Shown here: positions 19,550 through 30,701 of the stretch, piece by piece
Position numbering within the stretch: position 1 is the stretch's first letter
Layout of the letters: every line of letters begins with the position of its first letter
The notes under the pieces: model-generated
What the model was told of the DNA's origin: nothing
The model's database searches: none
Seen by the model: the letters and a program-made list of their open reading frames with translations, nothing else
Source: Lactarius indigo
Lineage: Eukaryota; Basidiomycota; Agaricomycetes; Russulales; Russulaceae
Assembly: GCA_025766275.1 (NCBI GenBank)
Contig: JAFKAC010000146.1
Span: 51,775 to 115,774 of the forward strand
Direction of reading: 5' to 3'
Length of the DNA stretch: 64,000 bases
Made by a program: the position numbers and the translations under genes

Positions 19550-19914
19550 TTAAGACCAAGATCCTTCAAAGTGGTGTATTTGACAAGAGAACAGTGGATG
19601 TCCTTCTGTCCTTACTCCCTCAAATGATGAGGAGATTGTAACATACCTACACAATTCCTGGGAGCTGCTCAGTGGAGAGAACAAGGAGAAGACACCAGAT
19701 ACTTGTGGAGTTTAACAGGCCTAACCATTTCCAACCTGTTGAGTTCAATTTTGATCACCTCTGTTGGACAGAAGTTACGTGGAACCCCATAGATCACTAC
19801 TGGGATATCATACAACCAGCTGGATGAAATTATAACTATGACATCAATGCTTGTGAGCTTAATAGTTGCACAGACTATAGTCCTATAGACAGACAAGCAC
19901 AAGAACATACTGAC

Positions 19915-21075
19915 TGTTATGCCCTAGCAGGGGCGTGGGTTCTGAAGGTTCTGAATCACACAAGTATCAAGCAAAGACATCTGTTGTCTCATTGCTATGA
20001 AATACAAGTGGTGGGGTGTGGCACAGTGTGCAGCACTACTCTGTAATATAGGGCTCCTCACCTGAAGTGTGTAACACTTCTCTACACTTGATCTTGCTAG
20101 TGCACAGTGTTATGATCCAACGCTTCGGACCTCAGTCACAGTATGTTTCTACCTTGCCTTTCCCCTTTTGTACTATACCTTGTTACCAAAGGAGCTACTG
20201 CTGCTAGTGGCGCTGTTTCCTTTGATCCAAATATCTCCCCATTCCGCTTGGTCTCTTTGATATTGTGTGGACTTGTGTTCATGTTGTTTGGAACCTCATC
20301 CCATATAAACCTGTACCATAGACCATAGGAAGCCAGACTTGGCTTCGTTTGCAATCTAGCAACCTTGCCTTCGTACTTTGGTGTGACCTTGCTCTATCCC
20401 CCTCTTCTTATGCATCCCCTACCTCAGTCCCTAATCAGGACACTTCAAAGTCTTTGCAGTTGAACTATATCAACATGTCACACCTGTTATACTCTGTGCA
20501 CTAGCAAGATCAAGTGTAGAGAAGTGTTACACACTTCGGGTGAGGAGCCCTACATTACAGAGTAGTGCTGCACATTGTGCCACACTTTGCCACTTGTATT
20601 TCATAGCAATACGACAATAGACGTCTTTGCTTGATACTTGTGTGACTTAGAATCCCCAGAACCCACACCCCTGCTAGGGTGTAACACACAGAGTCCAACA
20701 GGTGTGATGCGTTGATATAGTTCAACTGCAAAGACTTCAAGGTGTCCTGGTTAAGGACAGAGGTAGGGGATGCACAAGAAGAGGAGATAAGGCAAAGTCA
20801 CATCAAGGTACAAAGGCAAGGTTGCTAGATTGCAAATGAAGCCAAGTCTGGCTTCCTACAGTCTATAGTACAGGCTTATATAGGTCAAGGTTCCAAACAA
20901 CATGAACACAAGTCCACACAGTATCAAAGAGACCAAATGGGTTAGGAGAGTATTCAGATCAAGAAAACAACACCACTAATAATAGTAGCTCCTTTGGTAA
21001 CAAAGTATAGTACAAAAGGGGAAGGGGAAGAGTGAGACATACTACAACTGAAGTCTGAAGTGTTAGTTTATAACA
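19915..21075 (-). repeat. Old reverse LTR-A with a second LTR-A nested in it
   Basis: The outer LTR-A pieces are 19915-20107 and 20692-21075. The flanks CTGAC (19910-19914) and CCAAC (21076-21080) differ at two transitions that both derive from CCGAC, the expected trace of a CpG-containing target duplication decayed on opposite strands. Confidence 0.85.
20108..20686 (+). repeat. Forward solo LTR-A nested in reverse LTR-A
   Basis: This 579-bp LTR-A (TGTTATGATCC...GGGTGTAACA) is flanked by CACAG (20103-20107, 20687-20691). It retains more CpG than the outer copy, in keeping with later insertion. Confidence 0.93.
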
Positions 21076-21296
21076 CCAACAAAGGAATCAGCAGAGAAAA
21101 GCATCAGAAAGCCAAGAATCCCCTAGCAGAGGGAATACTCCAGCAGAAGACACAAGTCTAGGTGCCATTGAAGAGCACATCATTCAATAAACTGAGTCCC
21201 TTACCATCCATCAACCCTAACTGGAAGTAATTCACATATGATCCCCAGCAGTTGCAATGGCCACAACTACTATTACTCAAGAAGAAGAACGACTAG

Positions 21297-21806
21297 TGTT
21301 ATGGTACAGACTTGATGACTCATTACACACGACTCACGACCGGTTATGACTACGGTCCGGTATCAACATTAGTCATGGACTCTTACATCGTATCAGTCAG
21401 CATAGTAGTTCGCATGTGATTGTGACTCATGTATGACTCATTCCTAGGATAGCTGTACTAGGGTTCGAGCAAGTTACGCTATTGGTTACTTACTATTCCA
21501 GCGGCGCTTTAAAGCCCGCATGTATCTGTATAAGTAGTCGTGACGGAAGACCAAGAGTCCCCATCTTGGTCTTCTTCAATCCACCATCTTGACTCGTCTT
21601 TTGCTTGCCTTAGTCTTTGACTAAGTGTGCTTCCGCTTCTACCCACCAAGGGGTAGTACCTCTATATACTTGAGTTGCAGCGTGTGCCGGTGGGCCCCTG
21701 TTCAACTTGCGTTGGGTTGACACGTGATCCCCATTCGCCTAACTTTCGCTAAGTCGATTACGCCGTCTTCACGTCCAAGTCGGACTAACGCTGGTGGAGC
21801 GTAACA
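21297..21806 (+). repeat. 5' LTR of Gypsy-C
   Basis: This LTR runs TGTTATGGTAC...GGAGCGTAACA. The TATA-like GTATAAGTAG is at 21528-21537 and the presumed transcript start ATCTTGGTCTT at 21563-21573, paired with an upstream AAGACCAAGA in a hairpin. The predicted leader contains no ATG. Confidence 0.93.
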
Positions 21807-21808
21807 TT

Positions 21809-21819
21809 AAGACCAAGAT
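21809..21819 (+). promoter_or_regulatory. Self-priming primer-binding site of Gypsy-C
   Basis: AAGACCAAGAT lies two bases inside the LTR and is the exact reverse complement of 21563-21573. Confidence 0.87.
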
Positions 21820-21826
21820 TCCCATT

Positions 21827-23797
21827 GTGGCGTACTCGACCAGAGACCAGTGGACGTCCTTCCGTCCCTATCATATTATACGACGAGGAGACCGCAACGT
21901 ACCAACAAGATTCTTGGAAGCTGCTCAGTGGAGAGAAAGAGGAGAAGACACCGGATATTTCGTGGAGTTTAACGGTCCTAACCGTTTCCGACCCGTTGAG
22001 TTCAATTTCAAACACCTCTGTTGGGTCGAGATTACTTGGAACCCCATAGACCATCGCTGGGATATTGTACGCCCAGCAGGAAGAAACTACAACTGCGATA
22101 TCGACGCACGAGAACTTAACAGCCGCGCTGACTACGGTCCCATCGACGGACAAGCGCAGGAATATACCGATAAAGGTGTTAGCGGAGGAGAGGAATCTGA
22201 AGGTCAATCACCAAGTAGAGGAACAACGCCAGCAGAGGAAGCTAGCTTAGGAGCTATTGGCGATCATATCATACAACAAACTGAGTCCCTTACCATTCAC
22301 CAGCCCGAACCAGAAGTAATTCACATCCACAGTCCAGCAGTCGCAATGGCAACAACCACCGTTACGCAAGAAGAACTGCAGCTCACCCTTGAAGCAAGGG
22401 ATCAAATAGCCCTAGAAGAACAAAGACGCATCGCAGAAGAATCCAGAGCTAATCTAGCTCCCATCAACCCTCATACCGGTCATCGAATGACCGACGATGA
22501 CATAGCAATCCACCGTGCCATTGGACCAGATGTGGCTGACCCTCCTAGTGGTGGAGGTGGACCTCCTGGTGACTTACCAGGAGGAGGACCTCCATCAAGA
22601 GGACCCGGATTTGGAGGATTCCCTGGAGGACTCCCTGGAGGATTCCCGGGAGGACCACCAGGAGGAGGACATCCAGGAGGAGGACTACCAGGTGCAGGTC
22701 CCATTGCTCCCCCTCCCAGTAATAAGCTAGCTGGCAAAGCACCCACAGTATTTGACGGAGAACGCACCAAGGTCGAAGCATTCCTCACTCAATGGCACGT
22801 CTATTGGAGCATGAACGCCGACGAAGGCATCATGGCAACACCATATCGACGGGCCCTACTCTTCCTTTCTTATATCAAAGGCGTCAACATTAGCGAATGG
22901 GTATTAGCCATGCTCACCTGGCTCAATGGCCAGATACAGGCAGGAATACCCCGTACAAGTGAAGGACTATGGAACGAAGTCACGCGCAGCTTTATGCAGC
23001 GCTTCCGGAATACCATGGAACAAGAACAAGCTCAATACGAGCTTAAGAAAGGAGTCAGAATGATCGGGAGCAACCTAGATGAGTATTGCACCCAATTCGA
23101 ACAGTTAATACGCCGCGCTCAGTATAGACTTGACGACCCACAAACGCTTGACCTATTCGCGAGTGGATTACCAAAGGACCAATATGAAAAGGTCTACACT
23201 CTCGACAACCCTCGCAATTACTGTGAATGGAAAGAAGCGGCTACAACCCGTCAACAACAATACCTCCACCTCAAAGCAGTATTGAATAGAGGAGTTCCTC
23301 AAGGGCAGGGACAAGGACGACCACGACAACAACGACAGTGGCAGGGGCCACCAAGAAGTTCCTGGCAACCAAGAAACCTACCCCGAGATCCAAACGCCAT
23401 GGATACCTCAGCAGATCGAATCCGAGGACGACTTGCAGGAGCGGAAGATGTACTCGCCCCTTGTCCCCCATATTGACCAAGAGGAGGATTCATCCAAAGG
23501 GGAGGAGGACGTAATAACCAAAGGCCAGTCACCTGTTATAATTGTGGAAAGGACGGACACATGGCCCGTGACTGTAGACAACCAAAAGGAAGCTATCAGC
23601 CTCAAGCATCAACTAGTCGCTACATTGATACCGACTATCATCAACAAGAACCAGAGACTGCTACTAGGGCGGTTCAAGACGCACCCCCTCAACAGCACGC
23701 CAGTGACTGGCTCAACGGAGTAGCAGGAGAATCGGACGATGTAAAGGACATTATCCTCCAACAATTGTGGAAGAAGGAGGGTTTTCAGGACGCCTGA
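21827..23797 (+). pseudogene. gag: Gypsy-C Gag polyprotein with one in-frame stop
   Basis: The frame opens at GTGGCG (21827); the first in-frame ATG is at 22346 (MATTTVTQ). Parts in order are the N-terminal domain (TRDQWTSF, RRGDRNVPTRF, WNPIDHRWDI), an acidic linker, a helical Glu-rich segment, a Gly/Pro tract, the capsid-like region (KAPTVFDGERTKVEAFLTQW), the DPNAMDTS box, and one CCHC knuckle (CYNCGKDGHMARDC, about 23537-23578). A TGA at 23474 precedes the knuckle, in the pattern expected from CGA decay, because the same frame continues with clear homology. Gag ends at TGA 23795-23797 just after the GGGTTTT site. It should form the particle and bind element RNA. Confidence 0.9.
23779..23785 (+). 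promoter_or_regulatory. Minus-1 ribosomal frameshift site GGGTTTT (Gypsy-C)
   Basis: In the gag frame the codons read GAG GGT TTT CAG, so the heptamer is G-GGT-TTT in the exact X-XXY-YYZ phase. It lies nine bases before the gag TGA, and pol continues in the minus-1 frame with no start codon near the overlap. The same heptamer occupies the same place in element E2 (44445-44451). Confidence 0.85.
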
Positions 23798-26700
23798 ACC
23801 CATCGGCCTGGGTGAGGGCAGTTAAATGTAACAGTGTAATCATGACTCGCTATCGTTCTATGAGAGTTCCAGTATCGATTCGCACCAGTTACGCAATGGC
23901 CAACATACAAGCACTAGTCGACTCCGGGGCAACCCACTGCTTCATAAAGCCTTCCTTCGCAAAAAGGATGGGGCTTGGGACAAAACTACTCGACGTCCCA
24001 AAGAAAATATGGAATATTGACAATACCGAGAATAAATCGGGACGTATCACTCATTACACTGATGTTGATGTTCAAACTAAAGGAATCCATAAAGAAATAA
24101 GTTTCCTTGTCACGGACATCGGAAATGAAGACATCGTATTAGGATACCCCTGGCTTGCCATCTACGACCCGCATATCAAATGGTCGCAAGCTGCCATTCA
24201 TGAAGATATGCTCCCCATCATCATTCGTTCCACCAACCCTTACCTCAAAACAACGTCAATAGTCGCAACAACTACTGTCCAAGACGACGAATACGAAGTA
24301 GTACACTCCTGTGTTATTACCGACGAACAGCGACAACAATTTGAAGAAGGGTGTCGAATCAGGGCAACGGCCACTGACCTCGCCATCACCGCTCAGCAAT
24401 ATGTAACCAAAGCTGAGTTACCACCCAAATATCGCGAATTTGAACGCCTCTTCAGCGAAGAAGCATCGGACAGGTTTCCGCCAAGCAGGCCTTGGGATCA
24501 CGCCATCGAATTTAAACCAGGAACAGCCAACGCAATCGATTGCAAAATATACCCCATGACTCAAGAAGAAGACAAGAAGCTGCGCGAGTGGATCAATGAA
24601 CAACTCAAGAAGGGGTATATACGACCTTCTAAATCCCCATACGCTTCGTCCTTCTTTTTCATTAAAAAGAAAGATGGAAAATTACGACCCGTTCAAGACT
24701 ATCGGAAAATTAATGCAGTTACCATTCGCAATCAGTATCCACTCCCTCTCATCTCCGATCTCATCACGGACCTCAGTAACACTCACATCTACACCAAACT
24801 CGACGTTAGATGGGGGTACAACAACATACGCATCAAAGAAGGAGACGAAGAGAAGGCGGCGTTCAAGACGCGCTACGGGTTGTTTGAACCGACGGTGATG
24901 TTTTTCGGCCTTACCAACTCTCCGGCAACGTTCCAGACCATGATGAATTTCATATTCAGGGACATCATAGCTAAACATGAAGCCCATGGAACGGTAATCC
25001 GGGTTTACATGGACGACATTGGTATCGCAATGGGACTTAACCACTCCCTTCAAGACCACATTGAAGCAGTCAAAGACGTTCTCCGCGTATCCACAGAACA
25101 CGACCTGTATTACAAGCTTGAAAAATGCCTCTTCCACTCCCCACGTATGGATTACCTGGGGGTAATCCTTGAAAAGGGGGTGACACGCATGGACCCTGTC
25201 AAAATTTCAGGCATTAAAGATTGGCCTACGCCAACCAAGGTTAAGGACGTCCGCTCGTTTCTCAGTTTTTGCAATTTTTACCGTCCTTTCATACGAGGTT
25301 TCGCAACCAAGGCACGACCCCTCAACAAACTTACCTGCAAGGACACCAAATGGCACTGGGGAACCGAAGAAGAAAGGGCATTCCAAGACCTTAAAACCCT
25401 TGTCACTAGCGAACCTGTCCTTGCACACCCAAACCTCACTCAACAATTTGAGTTAGAAGTCGATGCATCAGGTTTTGCAACAGGAGCAGTCCTCCTTCAG
25501 CGCAAAGCAGATGGTAAACGACACCCTATCGGTTACTACTCATCCACCCTCAACGAAGCCGAACGAAATTACAACATTTACAATCTTGAACTCCTAGCAA
25601 TTGTCAAAGCTTTCCGCCACTGGAGACCCCTCTTAGCGGGCTCTCCCCACAAGATCAAAGTATTCTCCAACCATCTCAACCTACAATACTGGAAATCGCC
25701 ACAGAAGATTAGTAGACGCGTAGCCAGGGAAGTACTTGAACTCTCCTAATATGACTTCGAGATTCATCACATTAAAGGAACTTCCAATGGGCATGCAGAC
25801 GCACTGTCGCGAAGGCCGGATTACGATCAAGGAGAAAATGACAACGAAGGGATAACAGTATTACCGGAAAGCGTCTTTGCACGCGCCACCACGCTAGAAG
25901 AACCACGACATCCACATTGGAGACCTGAGATCTTACTGGTGGAAATGACTCCAGAACACCCCATATACGAGCAAGACATAGCTAAGTTGAAACCTTGGGT
26001 TGATGCTCATAAGCTAAAAGACATCGAAGGAACATGGTACAAAGACGGACGCCAAGTGGTTACGGGCGGCATCCACAACAAACGCACTATCATTGCCACT
26101 CACCATGATTCCCCTGTATACAGCCACCCCGGTATCAAACGTACTCTCCAATTCACCGAGCGACACTACTGGTGGCCGCAGATGAAGAACGACGTTATGG
26201 ATTACGTCAAGGGCTGTGCAGAATGCCAGCGACATAAAGTCAACCTCCGTCCCATCAGAGCACCCCTACAACCCATTTACCCGAAACCGGAAGCCCTGCC
26301 ATTTGAGACCATTGCAGTGGACTTTATTACTAAACTCCCCATCTCTCGCGGCTACGACTCTATTCTAACGGTAACAGATCATGATTGTACCAAAGCCGCC
26401 ATTTTCCTCCCTTGCAATGAAGAAATAATGGCCGAAGGAACGGCTGCCCTGTACGTGTCCCATGTCTTCCCACGATTCAGACTCCCCTCGCGTGTTATCA
26501 GTGATCGAGACCCCCGTTTCGCATCCAAGTTCATGCGAGAGATATGCAAGATTCTTGGCATTAGCCAAAATATCTCAACCGCTTATCATCCCAGAACCGA
26601 TGGCCAATTGGAACGAACAAATCAATGGCTCGAACAATATCTCCGCTTCTGGGTGAACGAACGACAAGACGACTGGGTTCGCTATCTGCCTATGGCAGAA

Positions 26701-27594
26701 TTCACGCATAACAATTGGCCCAACGAGACTACACGGGAGTCCCCTTTTTTCCTCTTATCAGAATTCAATCCCCACGCTGATTGGACCGATAGGCCTTCCC
26801 CTATCCCACAGGTGTCCCTGAGACTAGACCAGTTCAAACAGGCGCGACAGCGTGCCTTCTCCTGTATGCTCAGGGCGCAAAAGTCATGGGTCAAACACAA
26901 AGATATGCCCAAGTTCAAAGAAGGAGATCTCGTGTGGCTCAAGGGACGCCACTTGCAAATGCACCAACCAACCGCAAAACTAGCCGCTAAACGGCACGGA
27001 CCATTTAAAGTCATCCAGGTGATGTCCCCTGTCAACTATCGCCTCGAGCTTCCCACGCAGTGGAGCATCCACGATGTCTTTCACATAGATCTTCTCACAC
27101 CTTATCGCGAGACACCCACGCATGGACCAAACTATCAGCGCCCACCACCGGATTTGGTTGATAACGAGGAAGAATACGAAGTTGAGAAGATTCTAGACTC
27201 TCGGCGATTCGGCAGAAGACGACGGCTCCAATACCTTGTGAAATGGAAGGGGTATCCTGACTCAGACAACCAGTGGATAGATAAGGATGACGTATTCGCC
27301 GACGAAGCCATACGGGAATTCAAACATTCCAACCCCGACCGAGAAACGCATATAAGAATGACCTCCTGTCACGATAAGTCCCCATCAATCCTTCACTCCA
27401 TGTCCTCTACTCGACAAAATGACCAGCTCGCACTCCTCTCTACCCTCGTCAACAACTCCTCCGCCACGCTTGTTAACCCCGACTCCACCAATGACACCGC
27501 AACCATTGGAACTGCGGATGGAGACCATACCTCCATGCAGCATGAGGAAGGCGGCCCTATCACTAGTGAAGAACTGTACCAGACATTGCAATGA
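23786..27594 (+). pseudogene. pol: Gypsy-C pol: protease, RT, RNase H, integrase, chromodomain
   Basis: The frame carries the retropepsin (LVDSGATHCF), RT (LDVRWGYNN, catalytic VYMDDIGIA), RNase H (VDASGFATGAV, HADALSRR), integrase HHCC (HPGIK...CAECQ), DDE core (AVDFITKLP, VISDRDPRF, HPRTDGQLE), GPY/F (KRHGPFKV) and a chromodomain (YEVEKILDSRR...YLVKWKGYPDSDNQW). A single TAA at 25747-25749 (where E2 has Glu) splits RNase H from integrase; otherwise the frame is open to TGA 27592-27594. That TGA is followed in the same frame by the C-terminal extension, so it probably replaces an Arg codon. Confidence 0.92.
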
Positions 27595-28572
27595 TTCCCT
27601 GTGCCCGTACAGGGAACTCTCGACGACGATCCAACAGCAACTCAGCCAGCACCTCCACCAATGTACGCCCTCACAAACCCCAATACCGGTGAGCCCAAAG
27701 CCTTCCTCACAGAAGACGAGCTTTTTCGGCTTCAAGCAGCTGTCCCGCGCGGTGAAACCACCCAATGCCATGAAGAAGTATGAACAAGAATGGAAGGAGA
27801 CAGTGGCATGGTGGCAGCAGGAGCAACTGCATATCGCCGCCTGCCGACGCTGAATGATGAAGGAGCGGAAAGAGTACTGGACGAAGATGAGGATGAAGAC
27901 GAGCTTAGAGACCATTACCCCATCAGGCACGCATTCCTTAACCATGAATTCTACGCTGAAGATCCAGCCACCACTCCCTACCTCATCGACGCAGCGGGGG
28001 GGCCTTTACACCGAGGACGAGTCGCCGTGGCACAAGTGGCTCATTATACACCAATGGGCGAACGAGACCCCGCAACCAGGCTCATCGTCCCTGAGGGGTT
28101 CCGGGTCAATAGAGGACCCGATTACATTCCGTTCCCGATCAAGCTCCCCAATGGACCGACGATACAAGCATCCCACGTACAGGTTATCTGAGGAGGAGAC
28201 CCCTTCGTACTCGGACTAGCTCCGGGGTTGGGTTTCCTCTATGGCAAACCCCTTTACGCCACCCCCCATCTCCCGAAGAACAACCGCGCATTCATACCGC
28301 ACGAGGAGTACTTCATGCTCCGCGACCGACACCCCACCGACCTACTACTAATGCGTATCGGGGACGTCACTCTCATTCAGGAACTACGCCAGTTCCGGCA
28401 ATTCACGTTTGCCGAGGACCAGCTAGACAGGCGGATTCGGCAGTTGCAGTTGGAGCGGGAGATGGTGGTCGCAGACAAAATGGACAGTCTCTATCATCTC
28501 AAAAGAGCTAACATATTGGCACGAATGGAAGATGAAGCAGAGTGGATGCAGCAGGAATCAGTAGCGGATTAG
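27595..28572 (+). pseudogene. Gypsy-C Pol C-terminal extension (no zinc knuckles)
   Basis: This frame is in phase with pol and broken only by TGA codons (27592, 27781, 28189), ending at TAG 28570. It has a Pro/Thr-rich linker, a very acidic DEDEDEDEL run, a segment with YIPFPIKLPNG and LYGKPLYATPHLPKNN that lines up with the DDPG...PHYG segment of Gypsy-A, and a C-terminal coiled coil (about 28400-28560). The zinc-knuckle array seen in families A and D is absent. Function unknown; the homology is by eye, moderate rather than strong. Confidence 0.7.
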
Positions 28573-28604
28573 TGAGGTGGGCCTCACTCCTGAAAAGGGG
28601 GTGG

Positions 28605-29114
28605 TGTTATGGTACGGACTTGATGACTCATTACACACGACTCACGACCAGTTATAACTATGGTCTGGTATCAACATTAGTCATGGACTCTTACATCGTA
28701 TCAGTCAGCATAGTAGTTCGCATGTGATTGTGACTCATGTATGACTCATTCCTAGGATAGCTGTACTAGGGTTCGAGCTAGTTACGCTATTGGTTACTTA
28801 CTATTCCAGCGGCGCTTTAAAGCCCACATGTATCTGTATAAGTAGTCGTGACGGAAGACCAAGAGTCCCCATCTTGGTCTTCTTCAATCCACCATCTTGA
28901 CTCGTCTTTTGCTTGCCTTAGTCTTTGACTAAGTGTGCTTCCGCTTCTACCCACCAAGGGGTAGTACCTCTATATACTTGAGTTGCAGCGTGTGCCGGTG
29001 GGCCCCTGTTCAACTTGCGTTGGGTTGACACATGATCCCCATTCGCCTAACTTTCGCTAAGTCGATTACGCCGTCTTCACGTCCAAGTCAGACTAACGCT
29101 GGTGGAGCATAACA
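28605..29114 (+). repeat. 3' LTR of Gypsy-C
   Basis: A 510-bp copy of the 5' LTR. Most differences are CG in the 5' copy against CA or TG here, including the terminal GAGCATAACA. Confidence 0.93.
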
Positions 29115-29899
29115 ACTAGCCAGCAAAGTGATTGACCAGTTGGCCCAAGAAGAACAACAATGTATCACCCAAGAAGCCCAGGCCATACTGGCCCCTATCA
29201 ACCCTCAAACTAGGCATTGAATGACCAACAACAATGTCACTATACACTGTGCCATTGGGCCAGATGTACCAGACCCACCTAGCAGCAGGGGGCCTCCCAG
29301 AAGACTACCAGGGGAAGGACCACCCCCACAAGGTGGGGGATTCAGAGGATTCCCTGGGGGGTTCCCTGGAGGAACATCAGAAGGAGGAATACCAGGTGCA
29401 GGTCTCATCACCCCTCCCCAAAATAACAAGCTAGCTGGTGAAGCACCCACAGTATTTGACAGAGAACATGCCAAAGTAGAGGCATTCCTCACACAATGGC
29501 ACTCTATTGGGGCATGAATGCAGATGAAAGTATCATGGCAATGCCTTATTGAAGAGTGCTACTCTTTCTTTCCTTCATCAAGGGGTGTTAACATCAGCAA
29601 ATGGGTATTAGCCATGCTTACGTGGCTCAATGGCCAGATACAAGCTGGCATATCTTGAACAAGTGAAGGACTGTGGAATGAAGTCACATGTAGCTTTATG
29701 CAACACTTTAGAAACACCATGGAACAGGAACAAGCTCAATACAAGCTTAAAAAAGGACTCAAAATGATTGAGGGAAATCTATATGAGTATTGCACCCAAT
29801 TCAAGCAACTAGTATGCTGAGCTCAATATCAACTTGATGACCCCCAGACCCTCAACCTATTCATGGGGGGACTACCAAAAGACCTCTACAAGAAGGTTT

Positions 29900-30515
29900 T
29901 GTTGATAAGTGACCCTTGCGCACTTAGTGGCTCGTACGGACTGGACTAGCAGCATGGACTGCTTTAGATTAGATTAACTGGACTTGTAGATTACATGAAT
30001 TTGATCTGTACAATCTAGCGCTTACTATTGCGTCATGTATGACATCATGTACAATGACATCATGTAGAACACTCTGGACACTTCATTGTACTCTGTCCTT
30101 TGTTCTCCTTTAGTTCTTATCTTTATTATGACGTCACTATGATATCATCCTTGTCTAGACTTTCTTTGTTCTGGTTGCCTTGTTCTCCTTTGGTACACTC
30201 CTTTTGTCCTATATGTAGAACAACACTCCTTGTATTCTGTGACTCTATGTTACTGCCCTTATACTAGTGTCACGGCTCTGTATAGTATAAGTAGAGTACT
30301 CTATACGCCCTGGTCCACATCAGTTCTCACTCTGCTGTGTGCCAGGTAAAGTCCCTCTCCTGTAATACTATTATCAGTTCTCACTCTGCTGTGTGGCAGA
30401 ACACCGCTTTGCTTCCACTTGCAAGATCTCCCTCTGCTGGTTTCCAGCTGCTCAGTTTATCTCACCACAGTCTTCAGTCCACTGTGAGTATGCTGTTCAT
30501 CTGTGCTGTTCATCA
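29900..30515 (-). repeat. Reverse solo LTR-B in C' gag
   Basis: This 616-bp LTR (TGTTGATAAG...CTGTTCATCA) is flanked by GGTTT (29895-29899, 30516-30520). The Copia sense strand is the plus strand here: TATAA at 30286, then a 27-bp segment at 30319-30345 followed by GTAAAG and repeated at 30373-30399 ending in CAG. Confidence 0.94.
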
Positions 30516-30701
30516 GGTTTACACTCTTGACAATCCTCAAAACTACCAAGAATGGAAAGAGGCAGCAACTGCATAACAGCAACAATACATGCACCTCAAA
30601 GCACCGCTGCAACAGCATGCCAGTGATTGGCTTAATGGAGTAGCAGAAGAATCAGATGATGTAAAAGACATTATCCTTCAACAATTATGGAAAAAGGAGG
30701 G

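Larger units (their letters stand above)
21297..29114 (+). mobile_element. Gypsy-C: full-length Ty3/Gypsy chromovirus with 510-bp LTRs
   Basis: LTRs 21297-21806 and 28605-29114 are both 510 bp and differ at roughly ten sites, mostly C/T or G/A. Target duplications ACTAG lie at 21292-21296 and 29115-29119. Internal order: self-priming site, gag, minus-1 frameshift site, protease, RT, RNase H, integrase, chromodomain, C-terminal extension, purine tract GAAAAGGGGG (28592-28601). It sits in the gag of the older C' copy. Five in-frame stops (four TGA, one TAA) break its genes, so it is now defective, but no part is deleted. Confidence 0.95.
19563..30701 (+). pseudogene. Gypsy-C' gag, CpG-decayed and split into four pieces
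   Basis: The pieces are 19563-19914, 21081-21296, 29120-29899 and 30521-30701. Together they follow the Gypsy-C gag from the N-terminal domain through the Gly/Pro tract and capsid region to KDIILQQLWKKEG just before the frameshift site. The splits are caused by a reverse LTR-A (19915-21075), full-length Gypsy-C (21297-29114) and a reverse LTR-B (29900-30515). Many Arg CGA codons are now TGA and CG sites are TG or CA. The copy is cut at 30702 by LTR-H in the middle of GAGGG, and its pol is not in the window. Confidence 0.85.
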
